Shown here: positions 41,642 through 52,318 of the stretch, piece by piece
Numbering within the stretch: position 1 is the stretch's first letter
How the letters are laid out: each line of letters starts with the position of its first letter
From: Vibrio gazogenes
GTDB taxonomy: Bacteria; Pseudomonadota; Gammaproteobacteria; Enterobacterales; Vibrionaceae
Length of the DNA stretch: 64,000 nucleotides
Direction of reading: 5' to 3'
Assembly: GCF_002196515.1 (NCBI RefSeq)
Contig: NZ_CP018835.1
Span: 992,001 to 1,056,000 of the forward strand
Position numbers and translations under genes: made by a program
The notes under the pieces: generated by a model
What the model was told of the DNA's origin: nothing
Databases searched by the model: none
Seen by the model: only the letters and a program-made list of their open reading frames with translations

Positions 41642-44266
41642 ATGCATGTTCAATCCCCACTCACACTACAAGACGAACAACTAACACTTTCCTCGCTGAA
41701 AAATCAGCTGGAAATGTTTGCCGACGAGCAAAAACAGCAGTTTCTGAACGCTCATTCAGTACCGGATTTGGTTTATGGTCGAGCAGAATTCATGGATCAA
41801 TTGCTGCAACGTTTATGGCAGTTTTATCATTTCCATCAGATCGACGAACTTACACTGATCGCGGTGGGAGGTTATGGCAGAAAAGAACTTCACCCGTTGT
41901 CAGATATCGATATTTTAATTCTTTCCAAACAAAAACTTCCAACCCACGTTCAGACACAGATCAGTAAATTCATCACGCTTCTCTGGGATTTAAAACTTGA
42001 AGTCGGTCATGCCGTCAGAACCATTGCAGAGTGTAGTCAGATCGGTCGTGAAGATTTAACCGTCGCTACCAACCTACAGGAAGCCAGAAGGCTCGCTGGT
42101 TGTGAAGAGATATACCATCAACTCAAACTCATCATTCTGTCAGAATCATTCTGGCCGACAGAGACGTTCTACCGGGCCAAAGTTGAAGAACAGAAAGCGC
42201 GTCACGCCCGTTATCATGATACGACTTATAATTTGGAACCCGATATCAAATCAACGCCTGGTGGGTTAAGAGATATTCATACACTCAGTTGGATTGCCAG
42301 ACGACATTTTGGGGCAACCTCATTATTCGAAATGAGTAGCCACGGTTTCCTCACAGATGCTGAATATCGGGAGCTGGCTGAATGTCAGGAGTTTTTATGG
42401 CGGGTACGTTTTGCGCTACATCTAGAGCTCAAACGTTACGATAATCGCCTAACGTTTGCCCATCAAGCTCAAGTCGCCGAACATCTGGGATTTCAGGGAG
42501 AAGGCAACCATGCTGTTGAGATGATGATGAAAGAGTTTTACCGCACGCTTAGACGAGTGGCTGAACTCAATAAAATGTTACTCAAACTCTTTGATCAGGC
42601 TATTCTGGATGAAGATGATGCCTCCCTGCCGACAATCATCAATGACCATTTTCAAAAACGGGGCAACCTGATCGAACTTCGAACCGAAGGGCTTTTCCAA
42701 CAATATCCGGAAACAATTCTGGATATGTTTATCCATATTGCGAACAACTCTCAGATTGAAGGTGTCGCTCCGACGACCATGAGACAGCTCAGAACAGCCC
42801 GACGCCGACTCAGCTACTTTTTACATACGCTGCCTTCAGCCCGGGAGAAGTTCATGGAATTGGTCCGGCACCCCAATGCGCTGACGAAAGCTTTTAGCCT
42901 GATGCATCGTCATGGCGTCTTATCCGCGTATTTGCCGCAGTGGAGTCATATTGTCGGACAAATGCAGTTCGACCTCTTTCATGTTTATACTGTCGATGAA
43001 CACAGTATCCGTTTGCTCAAACATATTCGGATTTTCAGTGATCCCAAAAATCATGAACATCACCCGATCTGCTGTGAAGTGTACCCTCGCCTGCAAAAGA
43101 AAGAGCTACTGATTATCGCGGCTATTTTCCATGATATTGGTAAAGGACGTGGCGGTGACCATTCAGAAATTGGCGCGGTCGAAGCCTATGACTTCTGTAT
43201 TGAACATGGTTTATCAAAGCCCGAGGCAAAATTGGTATCATGGCTGGTACAGAATCACTTACTCATGTCGGTGACGGCACAGCGACGCGATATCTATGAT
43301 CCAGAAGTCATTATTGAGTTTGCGAAAACAGTCCGTGATGAAGAATATCTTGAGTTTCTCGTCTGTCTGACCGTTGCGGACATCTGTGCAACAAACCCAG
43401 AATTGTGGAATAGTTGGAAAAGGACCTTGCTGGCAGAACTGTTTTATTCGACCCAGCGGGCACTCCGCAGAGGTCTGGAAAACCCAGTAGATGTCAGAGA
43501 GCGCATCCGACACAACCAACAACTCTCTTCGGCTTTGCTAAGAAAAGAAGGCTTTAGTCTGCAAGACATTGATTCGTTATGGCAACGTTTCAAAGCAGAC
43601 TATTTCTTACGCCATACACATAAACAAATCGCTTGGCACTGTACGCACATGTTACGCCACCAAGCGCCAGATGAACCTCTGATCTTAATCAGCAAGAAAG
43701 CCACCCGTGGTGGTACAGAAATTTTTGTGTATACCAAAGACCAACATGCGCTGTTTGCCACGGTTGTTGCAGAACTTGACCGCAAAGGCCTGAATGTCCA
43801 TGACGCTCAGATCATGACCAGTAAAGATGGTTACGCGCTGGATACATTTATGGTGTTGGACCAAAATGGAGATACCATTGATGCTGAGCGCCATCAAACA
43901 CTGACCTCCCATCTCTACCGAGCGATCCGACAGGGAACACCAGCCCTACATAAAACCCGCCGGACCCCCAGTAATTTAAAACACTTTAAAGTCAAGACGC
44001 AGGTTGATTTTCTGCCGACCAAGAGTAAAAAACGCACACTCGTTGAATTTGTAGCATTAGATATGCCAGGGTTACTTGCGACAGTCGGTGCGACATTTTC
44101 TGAGTTGGGATTTGATATTCACGGTGCCAAGATCACGACTATCGGTGAACGAGCTGAAGACTTATTCATCATTACCAGTACCGCACATGGCAAGCTGAGT
44201 ATTGAAGAACAGGAAAATCTGCGACAGGTTTTAATCGAAAATGTGGATGCACTCATGCCCCACTAA
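41642..44266 (+). CDS. glnD: [Protein-PII] uridylyltransferase/uridylyl-removing enzyme
   Basis: Glutamine sensor that adds or removes UMP on Tyr51 of PII (glnB, in this window). 874 residues. Domains in order: nucleotidyltransferase with G-G-Y-G-R-K-E-L and S-D-I-D-I-L (about 78-95), a helical domain, the HD hydrolase domain (H-D-I-G-K-G-R-G-G-D-H-S-E, about 500), and two C-terminal ACT domains (about 685-870) that bind glutamine. It follows map after a 231-base gap. Confidence 0.98.
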   Translation: MHVQSPLTLQDEQLTLSSLKNQLEMFADEQKQQFLNAHSVPDLVYGRAEFMDQLLQRLWQFYHFHQIDELTLIAVGGYGRKELHPLSDIDILILSKQKLPTHVQTQISKFITLLWDLKLEVGHAVRTIAECSQIGREDLTVATNLQEARRLAGCEEIYHQLKLIILSESFWPTETFYRAKVEEQKARHARYHDTTYNLEPDIKSTPGGLRDIHTLSWIARRHFGATSLFEMSSHGFLTDAEYRELAECQEFLWRVRFALHLELKRYDNRLTFAHQAQVAEHLGFQGEGNHAVEMMMKEFYRTLRRVAELNKMLLKLFDQAILDEDDASLPTIINDHFQKRGNLIELRTEGLFQQYPETILDMFIHIANNSQIEGVAPTTMRQLRTARRRLSYFLHTLPSAREKFMELVRHPNALTKAFSLMHRHGVLSAYLPQWSHIVGQMQFDLFHVYTVDEHSIRLLKHIRIFSDPKNHEHHPICCEVYPRLQKKELLIIAAIFHDIGKGRGGDHSEIGAVEAYDFCIEHGLSKPEAKLVSWLVQNHLLMSVTAQRRDIYDPEVIIEFAKTVRDEEYLEFLVCLTVADICATNPELWNSWKRTLLAELFYSTQRALRRGLENPVDVRERIRHNQQLSSALLRKEGFSLQDIDSLWQRFKADYFLRHTHKQIAWHCTHMLRHQAPDEPLILISKKATRGGTEIFVYTKDQHALFATVVAELDRKGLNVHDAQIMTSKDGYALDTFMVLDQNGDTIDAERHQTLTSHLYRAIRQGTPALHKTRRTPSNLKHFKVKTQVDFLPTKSKKRTLVEFVALDMPGLLATVGATFSELGFDIHGAKITTIGERAEDLFIITSTAHGKLSIEEQENLRQVLIENVDALMPH

Positions 44267-44406
44267 GTGGGGTTATCACGCTTCAAACCGGGGATAAATA
44301 GAGCGATCCATACCACAACTTTCAATGCAAAATAGGAACATGCGCTACCTCAACCGAGAAGAGGCTGATACATTGATATTATCACTAGCCATCGGAGAGA
44401 TAGTCT

Positions 44407-44790
44407 ATGTTCCCACACCTCAGTAACCTGGGAATCAATGATCCCACCCAAATAGAACGCTACACCGTCCGTCAGGAAGCCCTGAAAGATGTGCTGAAGA
44501 TTTATTTTCGTAAACAAAAAGGAGAACTGTTTGCGAAAAGTGTGAAGTTCAAATACCCGAGACAAGTGAAAAATGTGCTGGTCGATGGTGGGAGTCACCA
44601 ATACAAAGAGATCACAGAAATCAGTCGTAATCTCACATTAGTCATTGATGAACTCAACCACATCACAACCCCAGAAGAACTCTCCGAACAAGACCTGAAA
44701 GAAAAAATACTCAGTGATCTGCGCCATTTGGAAAAAGTCGTCACCAGTAAGATCCACGAAATTGAAAATGATTTAATGAAATTAAAATGA
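44407..44790 (+). CDS. yaeH: DUF3461 / UPF0325 family protein YaeH
   Basis: 127 residues, collinear with E. coli YaeH ([21 protein letters not shown] and the Leu-rich C-terminal helix). No catalytic motif is visible; the second half is predicted helical and charged. It lies downstream of glnD, as near E. coli glnD-dapD. Function unknown. Confidence 0.9.
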   Translation: MFPHLSNLGINDPTQIERYTVRQEALKDVLKIYFRKQKGELFAKSVKFKYPRQVKNVLVDGGSHQYKEITEISRNLTLVIDELNHITTPEELSEQDLKEKILSDLRHLEKVVTSKIHEIENDLMKLK

Positions 44791-44795
44791 TAGAT

Positions 44796-44823
44796 AAGGT
44801 TCCCGGCTGGGAACCTTGCTTTC
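44796..44823. terminator. Terminator between yaeH and pgpA
   Basis: AAGGTTCCC / GGGAACCTT with a GGCT loop, followed by GCTTTC. It lies between two convergent genes. Confidence 0.65.
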
Positions 44824-44837
44824 ACAACTATCGAGCC

Positions 44838-45341
44838 TCAGCCAAACCACCCAATCCCAAAACCGATCCCCGCCAGCACAATCCCTGCCATCACTCCGGC
44901 GAGTACGTCATCGATCATGATGCCGAATCCACCGGCCACATGCTGATCCAGCCAGCGAATCGGCCATGGTTTAACCATATCGAAAAAGCGGAATAATACA
45001 AAACCGAGAGCGATCCATGACCACTCACCACTCCCCTGAACCATATAGGGAACAACTAACATTGTGATCCAAAAGCCTACAAATTCATCCCAGACGATCG
45101 AACCATGATCGTGAACATGCATATCATCTGAAGTCCGCTGACAGATTTTTATACCGATCAATGTAGCGAAGAGTGTGATGGCGACATAGATCGCAAATGG
45201 CAACTGAGACAATAATAAATAGAATGGAATTGCGGCCAGCGTTCCCATAGTGCCGGGAATCACTGGGGATAAACCACTGCCAAACCCCGTCGCCAGTAAA
45301 TGCCAAAGATTGCCCAGATGCAGCCTTTCTGTGGGTTTCAT
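44838..45341 (-). CDS. pgpA: Phosphatidylglycerophosphatase A
   Basis: Dephosphorylates phosphatidylglycerol phosphate in the inner membrane. 167 residues from ATG 45341 (M-K-P-T-E-R-L), with GGAG 9 bases upstream inside the thiL end. The conserved G-T-M-G-T-L-A-A-I-P, D-E-F-V-G-F-W and D-D-V-L-A-G-V stretches and about four membrane helices are visible. Follows thiL with a 3-base gap, the usual order. Confidence 0.96.
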   Translation of the reverse strand: MKPTERLHLGNLWHLLATGFGSGLSPVIPGTMGTLAAIPFYLLLSQLPFAIYVAITLFATLIGIKICQRTSDDMHVHDHGSIVWDEFVGFWITMLVVPYMVQGSGEWSWIALGFVLFRFFDMVKPWPIRWLDQHVAGGFGIMIDDVLAGVMAGIVLAGIGFGIGWFG

Positions 45342-45344
45342 CAA

Positions 45345-46322
45345 TTACTTCTCCTGCTGAAAATGATCATAGCCGGCTAACTCCCATGACAAGGGATTAC
45401 CTGCATGATGTAGTTCCCACTGTCCTTGAGACCGAATCTGTCCAATGCAAGTTAACGGGGTATCACAATGAGAGAGCGCACTGACCAATGAGCCTTGATT
45501 TTCCCCCGGGACGGTAAAACAGAGTTCGTACTCCTCACCACTTGTTAATGCGTACTGCTGGGCTTTGACCATATCACCGCCTACGTACTGTAGCAGTGCT
45601 TCAGAAATCGGCAGGCGACTCACGTCAATACTGGCTCCCACACCTGAGCCGGTCAGAATGTGTTGGATATCACTAATGAAGCCATCAGAGATATCAATCG
45701 CGGCCGAAGCCTGTTTTAACAAGGATTGCCCGGCAAGAATTCTGGGGGTCGCAAAGTAGTGACGCTTTTCGAGTTCCCGACTCACATCATCAAGAGTTTG
45801 CTCCGCAGATAAAATCAGTTCTAACCCGGCTTTACTATCTCCCAGTGTTCCTGTCACATAAATCCAGTCTCCGACCTTTGCGCCATTGCGAGTCAACGCT
45901 TGTGTTTCTGGTACGAAGCCATGTACGGTCAGCGTGATACTCAACGGCCCTCTGGTGGTATCACCACCAATTAATTGAATATTGTAGTAACTTGCTAACT
46001 CAAAAAAGGCATCACAAAACCGACTCAACCACACTGAATCCGTTTCAGGTAGCGTCAAAGCCAGCGTACACCATGCTGGTGTAGCCCCCATCGCGGCTAA
46101 ATCACTTAAATTAGAGACAAGAGCTTTATGTGCGATCCAGGCAGGATCTGCCTCAGGAAGAAAATGGGTCCCGGAGACCATCGTATCTGTACTGATCGCA
46201 AGCCGAACTTGCTCAGGTACTTTTACAATCGCGCAATCATCGCCAATGCCAAGTTGAACATCTTTACGCTGTGTTTGTCGTTGCTTAAAGAAACGATCAA
46301 TTAAACGAAATTCACCCGTCAT
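45345..46322 (-). CDS. thiL: Thiamine-monophosphate kinase
   Basis: Makes thiamine diphosphate from thiamine monophosphate and ATP. 325 residues from ATG 46322 (M-T-G-E-F-R-L-I-D-R-F-F), which has AGGA 7 bases upstream; the frame runs back into a hairpin and the extra 23 codons are rejected. G-I-G-D-D-C-A and S-T-D-T-M-V metal/ATP motifs are present. Coupled to pgpA downstream; separated from nusB by a terminator-like hairpin. Confidence 0.97.
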   Translation of the reverse strand: MTGEFRLIDRFFKQRQTQRKDVQLGIGDDCAIVKVPEQVRLAISTDTMVSGTHFLPEADPAWIAHKALVSNLSDLAAMGATPAWCTLALTLPETDSVWLSRFCDAFFELASYYNIQLIGGDTTRGPLSITLTVHGFVPETQALTRNGAKVGDWIYVTGTLGDSKAGLELILSAEQTLDDVSRELEKRHYFATPRILAGQSLLKQASAAIDISDGFISDIQHILTGSGVGASIDVSRLPISEALLQYVGGDMVKAQQYALTSGEEYELCFTVPGENQGSLVSALSHCDTPLTCIGQIRSQGQWELHHAGNPLSWELAGYDHFQQEK

Positions 46323-46360
46323 AAATTTTTCCTGAATATGGAGAGAGATATCATGCACAT

Positions 46361-46387
46361 AAAAAAGGTCAGCTCTCGCTGACCTTC
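46361..46387 (-). terminator. Terminator-like hairpin between nusB and thiL
   Basis: AAGGTCAGC / GCTGACCTT with a 4-base loop, followed by TTTTTT on the minus strand. It stands 39 bases before the thiL start, inside what is usually one operon. Confidence 0.82.
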
Positions 46388-46420
46388 TCATTTTAATCGC
46401 TTTCTACGTCTTACGAACAC

Positions 46421-46888
46421 TTATTTCTTACGAACATGAGGCGCTGCTTTATCCAGCACACCATTGACGAATTTATGGCTATCTTCTGCTGCAAAAGATT
46501 TTGCTAATTCAATGGCTTCATTGATCACGACTTTATAAGGCACATCTCCGCGACGCGTCATCTCATACATCGCCAAGCGAAGCAAAGCAAGTTCCATCAT
46601 GTCCAGGTCTTGCATCGGACGAGAAGCATAGGGACGAATTTTGCTATCCAGCTCAGTGTGACTCTGCACGACACCGGTGAGCAAATCGCGAAAATACTCA
46701 ACATCAGTTTCAGGGGCGCGAAGTGCTGGCTCCGTTGAGCGGTGCTCTTCATCATCATATTTATCACTAGAGAGAAACTGAGCCTCAATTGTTGAGACAT
46801 TCTCACGGGTAATTTGCCAAGAATAAATAGCCTGTAAAGCAAACTGGCGTGCATTACGACGTGCGGCTGGTTTCACATGCGCCCCCAT
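46421..46888 (-). CDS. nusB: Transcription antitermination factor NusB
   Basis: Binds boxA RNA with S10 and supports rRNA antitermination. 155 residues, all-helical family, with [15 protein letters not shown] at the start and the conserved [15 protein letters not shown]. Its ATG shares one base with the ribH stop (TAATG). Confidence 0.97.
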   Translation of the reverse strand: MGAHVKPAARRNARQFALQAIYSWQITRENVSTIEAQFLSSDKYDDEEHRSTEPALRAPETDVEYFRDLLTGVVQSHTELDSKIRPYASRPMQDLDMMELALLRLAMYEMTRRGDVPYKVVINEAIELAKSFAAEDSHKFVNGVLDKAAPHVRKK

Positions 46889-47358
46889 TAGGAATCAATT
46901 GCAGAAAGAACATTAATCATTTCAAGCGCGCTCAGTGCAGCCTCTGCACCTTTATTACCAGCCTTGGTTCCTGCGCGTTCAATCGCTTGATCGATGGTAT
47001 CAACGGTCAATACACCAAAAGCGACAGGTAGGCTATACTCGAGAGAAACCTGAGCTAAGCCTTTATTACACTCATTACAAACATAGTCAAAGTGCGGTGT
47101 TCCGCCTCGGATCACGGTCCCGAGAGAGACGATCGCATCAAACTGACCTGTTTTTGCAACTCGCTGCGCGACAAGCGGCAGTTCAACAGCACCCGGACAA
47201 CGAACAACCGTAATATTCTCATCACTTACCTGACCGTGACGCTTCAACGTGTCAATTGCACCGGAAAGTAAACTTTCATTAATAAAACTATTAAACCGTG
47301 AAATGACAATCGCAATTTTCGCGTGAGGTGCCGGGAAACCTCCCTCAATCACTTTCAT
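46888..47358 (-). CDS. ribH: 6,7-dimethyl-8-ribityllumazine synthase
   Basis: Penultimate step of riboflavin synthesis. 156 residues. S-R-F-N-S-F-I, P-G-A-V-E-L-P and the catalytic His region [10 protein letters not shown] are present. AAGGA lies upstream. Translationally coupled to nusB. The 138 bases before it contain an imperfect CATCNGAGC hairpin but no clear terminator. Confidence 0.97.
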   Translation of the reverse strand: MKVIEGGFPAPHAKIAIVISRFNSFINESLLSGAIDTLKRHGQVSDENITVVRCPGAVELPLVAQRVAKTGQFDAIVSLGTVIRGGTPHFDYVCNECNKGLAQVSLEYSLPVAFGVLTVDTIDQAIERAGTKAGNKGAEAALSALEMINVLSAIDS

Positions 47359-47496
47359 AAACTTTCCTTAAAACTCTGTTGATCAGCGAGAATCGGCGGA
47401 TTCTAGCATAGTTCCATGATTAATTTCTAATGGTATTTCTGAAGACGCAAGGAAACAAATTGCCTGTTTTCATCCGAGCATCCCCGCTCAGATGAC

Positions 47497-48606
47497 TTAC
47501 TGACTGATATATTCCACAACATTCAGTCCAAACCCACCTAATGCATGATATTTTTTATTCGCGGATGAGAGCAACTTCATATTGGTGACGCCTAAGTCAG
47601 CAAGGATTTGTGAACCAACACCGACACGACGGGATGTCCCTTGTTTTTTGGCCATCGCAGGCGCTTCACCTTTATCCTGTAGTTCAAACATCTTGACCCG
47701 ATGAATAATCAGTTCCGAAGATTCTTCATTGCCGAGCAGAACTAACACACCACCTTCAGCACTAATACGTTTCATCGCATCTTCAATACTCCAGCTCCGA
47801 TCGGTATTCCGATCACTATGAAGTACATCCGTGAAGGTATTAATCAAGTGAACCCGAACCAGAGGAATATCTTGGTTCTCTTTCTCTTTGACCAACGCAT
47901 AATGAACCTGGTTATCGATGACGTCACGATAAGTGATTAAATCGAATTCACCATGGACGGTTGGCAACTGACAAGTCGCAACACGCTCAATCGTGGTTTC
48001 AGTGTTGTTTCGGTATTCAATGAGGTCAGCAATCGTCCCTAGCTTAATTTGGTGTTTCTCTGCAAAGACTTCCAGATCTGGACGTCTTGCCATACTACCG
48101 TCTTCTTTTAGAATCTCGACAATTACCGAAGCCGGCTCCAAACCCGCTAATCTTGCCAAGTCACATCCGGCTTCCGTATGTCCGGCACGAATCAATACGC
48201 CACCATCTTGAGCGGCAAGCGGGAAAATATGACCGGGTTGAACAAGATCAGAAGCCTTTGCATCAGGTGCAACCGCAGCCTGAACCGTTCGGGCACGATC
48301 TCCGGCAGAAATCCCAGTGGTAACGCCTTCAGCAGCTTCAATCGAAACCGTAAAATTGGTGGTAAATTGGGCGTTATTATCTTGAACCATCGGAGCCAGC
48401 CCCAGACGCTGACAACGCTCTTTGGTCATCGTCAGACAGATCAGCCCCCGCCCATGCGTTGCCATAAAATTAATCGCTTCTGGTGTAATATGCTCTGCGG
48501 CAATAATCATATCACCTTCATTTTCGCGATCTTCATCGTCCATCAGGATAACTATTTTACCCTGGCGAATATCTTCGATAATTTCTTGGGGGGTGCTAAT
48601 TGCCAT
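47497..48606 (-). CDS. ribB: 3,4-dihydroxy-2-butanone 4-phosphate synthase with degenerate GTP cyclohydrolase II-like domain (RibBX type)
   Basis: The N-terminal half (about 1-200) is a complete DHBP synthase, with [10 protein letters not shown] and the conserved H-T-E-A region; it makes the four-carbon precursor of riboflavin from ribulose-5-phosphate. The C-terminal half (about 208-369) aligns by pattern with RibA but lacks the three zinc cysteines; the place of R-V-H-S-E-C reads R-V-H-L-I-N. The R-x-E-G-R catalytic segment is also missing. It therefore should not have cyclohydrolase activity. This variant has been called RibBX in shewanellas and other proteobacteria. GTP cyclohydrolase II must be encoded elsewhere. 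Confidence 0.93.
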   Translation of the reverse strand: MAISTPQEIIEDIRQGKIVILMDDEDRENEGDMIIAAEHITPEAINFMATHGRGLICLTMTKERCQRLGLAPMVQDNNAQFTTNFTVSIEAAEGVTTGISAGDRARTVQAAVAPDAKASDLVQPGHIFPLAAQDGGVLIRAGHTEAGCDLARLAGLEPASVIVEILKEDGSMARRPDLEVFAEKHQIKLGTIADLIEYRNNTETTIERVATCQLPTVHGEFDLITYRDVIDNQVHYALVKEKENQDIPLVRVHLINTFTDVLHSDRNTDRSWSIEDAMKRISAEGGVLVLLGNEESSELIIHRVKMFELQDKGEAPAMAKKQGTSRRVGVGSQILADLGVTNMKLLSSANKKYHALGGFGLNVVEYISQ

Positions 48607-48688
48607 CGTTCTTATCCTCGGTACTGAAATTAGACTATTGTTCTGTATGATGCTTCAATGCAACCGCAAGCAACAAATTGTGGATCAT

Positions 48689-49348
48689 TCAAGCAAAACC
48701 ATTCTGCTGTAAAAATTCGAAGGTCATTGCGGAACTCTGCTCCCCCTTGTCGGGAGCTCCGGCACTCAGTAAGCGCTCCAAATAACGAGCCATCACATCG
48801 ACTTCAAGATTCACTCGTCGCCCGACCCGAAATGCGTGAATGGTAGTTTCTGACGATGTGTGGGGAATAATCGTCAGTTTAAAAGCGTTGTGGCGTAATG
48901 CATTGACGGTCAGACTGATCCCATCCACAGTGATAGACCCCTTTTCCGCCACGTAACGGCAAATGTCTTCCGGTAAAGCAATCCAAAATTCAATCGCCCG
49001 ACCAACCTGAGCGCGCTCAATAATCTCGCCGACCCCATCCACATGTCCGGAAACAATGTGTCCGCCAAACCGAGTTGTCGGTAACATGGCTTTTTCCAGA
49101 TTGACTCGATCGCCCACTTGAGCATGAGCAAAACTCGATTTATTGAGCGTTTCCAACGATAAATCAGCGGTATAACTTCTTTCCGTCAGCGCCACGACCG
49201 TCAGACACACACCGTTGGTCGCGATGCTGTCGCCCAGTTTGACATCTGACATATCCAGAGAACCGACTTCGACCTGAATGGAAACATCTTCACCTTTCGG
49301 GGTAATCGCGGTGAGCGTCCCGATAGATTCAACAATACCAGTAAACAT
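48689..49348 (-). CDS. ribE: Riboflavin synthase alpha subunit
   Basis: Dismutates two lumazine molecules into riboflavin. 219 residues with two tandem lumazine-binding barrels: M-F-T-G-I-V-E at 1-7, then the internal repeat with [10 protein letters not shown]. Named ribC in E. coli. Lies 10 bases after ribD. Confidence 0.97.
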   Translation of the reverse strand: MFTGIVESIGTLTAITPKGEDVSIQVEVGSLDMSDVKLGDSIATNGVCLTVVALTERSYTADLSLETLNKSSFAHAQVGDRVNLEKAMLPTTRFGGHIVSGHVDGVGEIIERAQVGRAIEFWIALPEDICRYVAEKGSITVDGISLTVNALRHNAFKLTIIPHTSSETTIHAFRVGRRVNLEVDVMARYLERLLSAGAPDKGEQSSAMTFEFLQQNGFA

Positions 49349-49358
49349 GGTGTTACTC

Positions 49359-50480
49359 TTATATTTGTACGTTGGGGGAATGATACTGCGGTATCACAGT
49401 CATACGAACGTCGGGGCCAACCCGAACTACATCAGCGATATCGAGCTGAAATACATCTTGCATCGATTCAAAACCAAACTGACCAAACAACCCTCGTCCG
49501 TCACTGCCCATTAATTTGGGAGCCAGATAGAGAATGATTTCATCGACTAACTGCTGTGACAGCAATGCCTGCGAGAGTGTCGCCCCGGCTTCAACCCACA
49601 GATGATTGATTTGGTGCTTGTCAGCTAATTGGCATAGCAGAGCACGAAGGTCGAGTTTTCCTGTTGAATCAAGAGCGACACAAATATCTGCGTCGTCCTG
49701 CCCCACAGTCAACACGGGCCCGTCACCATCATATAGTTTCAGCCCGTCATGTAAGCGATGATGCTGATCTAAAATGATGCGTACCGGTTGACGAATCTCA
49801 GCCAATGGATACCTCTGGCCAACCGATTCAGGGAGTGCGTGATGCCGAACTGTCAGAGCCGCATCATCAGCAATCACGGTTTGGCTGGTAGACAAAATTG
49901 CACTAGCTTTGGCGCGAAACTTTTGTACATCGGTCCGGGCTTCCACAGACGTGATCCATTGACTGACACCGTTTGCTAAAGCCGTCTGCCCGTCAAGGCT
50001 GGCTGCCATTTTCAACTGAACCCATGGCATTCCGGTTTTCATTCGTTTGAGGAAAGCAGGATTGAGTGCGTTTGCATCGGCTTCCAGCAAGCCAGTCAGA
50101 ACTTCAATGCCTGCAGCTTGCAACATCGCAATTCCTCGGCCGGCGACTTGCGGATTTGGATCTTGCATCGCACAAATGACTTTAACCACACCTGCCTGAA
50201 TCAAACCTTCAGCACAAGGGGGCGTTCGACCGTAATGAGAACAAGGTTCCAACGTAACGTAAGCCGTTGCGCCTTTCGCTTGCGTTCCAGCCTGCCGCAG
50301 TGCGTGAACTTCCGCATGAGGTCCACCAGCCTGAACATGATACCCTTCCCCGACGATCTGACCGGCTTTGGCGAGCACACAGCCTACATTAGGATTGGGA
50401 GTGGTGGTGTAAACCCCCCGCTTTGCTAATGCGATCGCTTTTGACATCATTTGATAGTCAAACGCGCTAAAAACACTCAT
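49359..50480 (-). CDS. ribD: Riboflavin biosynthesis deaminase/reductase RibD
   Basis: Bifunctional second and third steps of riboflavin synthesis. 373 residues from ATG 50480; AAGG lies 9 bases upstream. Deaminase domain (about 1-145) with zinc motif H-A-E and P-C-S-H-Y-G-R-T-P-P-C; reductase domain (about 150-373) with K-M-A-A-S-L-D-G. Follows nrdR by 12 bases. Confidence 0.97.
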   Translation of the reverse strand: MSVFSAFDYQMMSKAIALAKRGVYTTTPNPNVGCVLAKAGQIVGEGYHVQAGGPHAEVHALRQAGTQAKGATAYVTLEPCSHYGRTPPCAEGLIQAGVVKVICAMQDPNPQVAGRGIAMLQAAGIEVLTGLLEADANALNPAFLKRMKTGMPWVQLKMAASLDGQTALANGVSQWITSVEARTDVQKFRAKASAILSTSQTVIADDAALTVRHHALPESVGQRYPLAEIRQPVRIILDQHHRLHDGLKLYDGDGPVLTVGQDDADICVALDSTGKLDLRALLCQLADKHQINHLWVEAGATLSQALLSQQLVDEIILYLAPKLMGSDGRGLFGQFGFESMQDVFQLDIADVVRVGPDVRMTVIPQYHSPNVQI

Positions 50481-50492
50481 CAATACTGCCTT

Positions 50493-50942
50493 CTAGTCTT
50501 CCAATCTGGCAATTTCTTCACCAAATTCCCGAATATCTTCGAAGCTCCGGTAAACCGAGGCGAAACGAATGTAAGCGACTTTATCAAGCTCTTTCAACTG
50601 TTCCATCACTAAGTTACCAATCAAGTCACTTGGAACTTCTCGTTCACCCGTCGCCCGCAAACGCGACTTAATCGTGCTGATGGATAGATCAATGGCATCA
50701 GCGCTGACAGGTCGCTTTTCTAGCGCTCTCAGCATCCCACTGATCATTTTTTCCTCATCAAAGGGTTCACGGTTACCATTTGACTTAATCACTCTGGGCA
50801 TCACCAGCTCTGCGGTTTCAAATGTGGTAAACCGCTCATGGCAAGCCAGACACTGCCGGCGGCGACGTACTTGGTGTCCATCGGCAACCAAACGCGAATC
50901 AATGACTTTCGTATCATTTTCCGAACAAAAAGGACAATGCAT
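50493..50942 (-). CDS. nrdR: Transcriptional repressor NrdR
   Basis: ATP/dATP-sensing repressor of ribonucleotide reductase genes. 149 residues. Zinc ribbon C-P-F-C at 3-6 and C-L-A-C-H-E-R-F, then the ATP-cone ([13 protein letters not shown]). GGAGG precedes the start. First gene of the rib-nusB-thiL-pgpA group, the standard arrangement. Confidence 0.98.
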   Translation of the reverse strand: MHCPFCSENDTKVIDSRLVADGHQVRRRRQCLACHERFTTFETAELVMPRVIKSNGNREPFDEEKMISGMLRALEKRPVSADAIDLSISTIKSRLRATGEREVPSDLIGNLVMEQLKELDKVAYIRFASVYRSFEDIREFGEEIARLED

Positions 50943-51053
50943 AACACCTCCACTCCAATGAGAGTGAGTTTAACGGAATTGCTAACGCGAGGGAAAGAAA
51001 AAGGGGCAAAAATGCCCGCTTATCACACAATCCATTCGATTCATCTAAAAATA

Positions 51054-52304
51054 TCAACTTCTGGACAAATAATCCGCTCGGCCGACCCACTTATAGCTGG
51101 TGAGTTCTTCGAGTCCCATCGGCCCTCGGGCATGTAATTTCTGCGTTGAAACAGCGACTTCAGCACCTAAACCAAACTGAGCACCGTCAGTAAAACGCGT
51201 TGAAGCATTCACATACACCGCAGCAGAATCAACAGCATTAATAAATTGTTCAGCATGATCGAGTCGGTTGGTCAAAATCGCATCCGAATGACTCGCATGA
51301 TGCGCTCGCATATGCTGAATCGCTTGTTCCAGATTCTCCACTACTTTCACACCCAGCGTATAACTGAGCCATTCGGTATCAAAGTCACCATCCTGAGCTG
51401 CTCTCAAAGATGCTGCATCCGTCAGGCCAGCCTGTGCTGATTCATCGGCAACAAAAGTCACCTTATCACTCAAACGTTGCGCCAGTTGAGGTAAAAACTC
51501 AGTAGCAATCTGCTGATGAACTAATAATGTATCTAAGGCATTACAGGCTGATGGACGTTGCACTTTGGCATTTTCAATCACATCCAGAGAGCGATTTAGG
51601 TCAGCACTCGCATCGATAAACATATGGCTGATACCAAAACCACCAATAATCACCGGGATCGTACTATTTTCCTGACACATTTTGTGTAGTCCGGCACCAC
51701 CGCGTGGAATGATCATATCGACGTATTGATCCAGCTTCAGGAGTTCGCTGACCAGCGTGCGGTCAGGATTGTCGATATATTGCACCGATGCGGCCGGTAA
51801 TCCGGCTTTTTCCAATGATGACTGAATGACTTTGACCAGTGCCATATTTGAGTTGAACGTCTCTTTTCCGCCTCGCAATATACTCGCATTACCGGTTTTC
51901 AAACATAGCGCGGCAATATCGATTGTCACATTGGGACGGGCTTCATAAATGACACCGACAACCCCTAACGGCACACGACGACGAGAAAGAGACATGCCAT
52001 TTTCCAGAATACGACGATCCATTTCTTGACCCACCGGGTCCTGTAAACCAACCACATTCCGTACATCACTGGCAATGCCGGCCAAACGCTCAGTGTTGAG
52101 TAATAACCGATCCAACAAAGCCTCGCTTAATCCTGACTGACGTCCTTGCTCAATATCCAGCGCATTCGCTGCCAAAATTGCATCACGGTTTGCTTCCAGC
52201 TCATCGGCAATAATGGTTAAAGCCCGGTTTTTCTGTGCCGTTGTTGCTGTTGATAATTGGAAAGCGGCTTCTTTCGCAGCTTTTCCCATCGATATTAGAT
52301 CCAC
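51054..52304 (-). CDS. proA: Gamma-glutamyl phosphate reductase
   Basis: Second step of proline synthesis: NADPH reduction of glutamyl phosphate to glutamate semialdehyde. 416 residues. Catalytic Cys in [16 protein letters not shown] and P-R-G-G-A-G-L-H are present. The start codon is GTG at 52304 ([11 protein letters not shown]) with AGGA 8 bases upstream. Lies 14 bases after proB. Confidence 0.97.
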   Translation of the reverse strand: MDLISMGKAAKEAAFQLSTATTAQKNRALTIIADELEANRDAILAANALDIEQGRQSGLSEALLDRLLLNTERLAGIASDVRNVVGLQDPVGQEMDRRILENGMSLSRRRVPLGVVGVIYEARPNVTIDIAALCLKTGNASILRGGKETFNSNMALVKVIQSSLEKAGLPAASVQYIDNPDRTLVSELLKLDQYVDMIIPRGGAGLHKMCQENSTIPVIIGGFGISHMFIDASADLNRSLDVIENAKVQRPSACNALDTLLVHQQIATEFLPQLAQRLSDKVTFVADESAQAGLTDAASLRAAQDGDFDTEWLSYTLGVKVVENLEQAIQHMRAHHASHSDAILTNRLDHAEQFINAVDSAAVYVNASTRFTDGAQFGLGAEVAVSTQKLHARGPMGLEELTSYKWVGRADYLSRS

Positions 52305-52318
52305 GCTATGCTTCCTTT

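Noticed and set aside
44256..44272. CCCCACT/AGTGGGG palindrome over the glnD stop codon
   Set aside because: Loop is too tight and no T tract follows, so not called a terminator.
48607..48688. Possible FMN riboswitch before ribB
   Set aside because: The gap is only 82 bases and lacks the conserved RFN element; the gene is in an operon with ribE.
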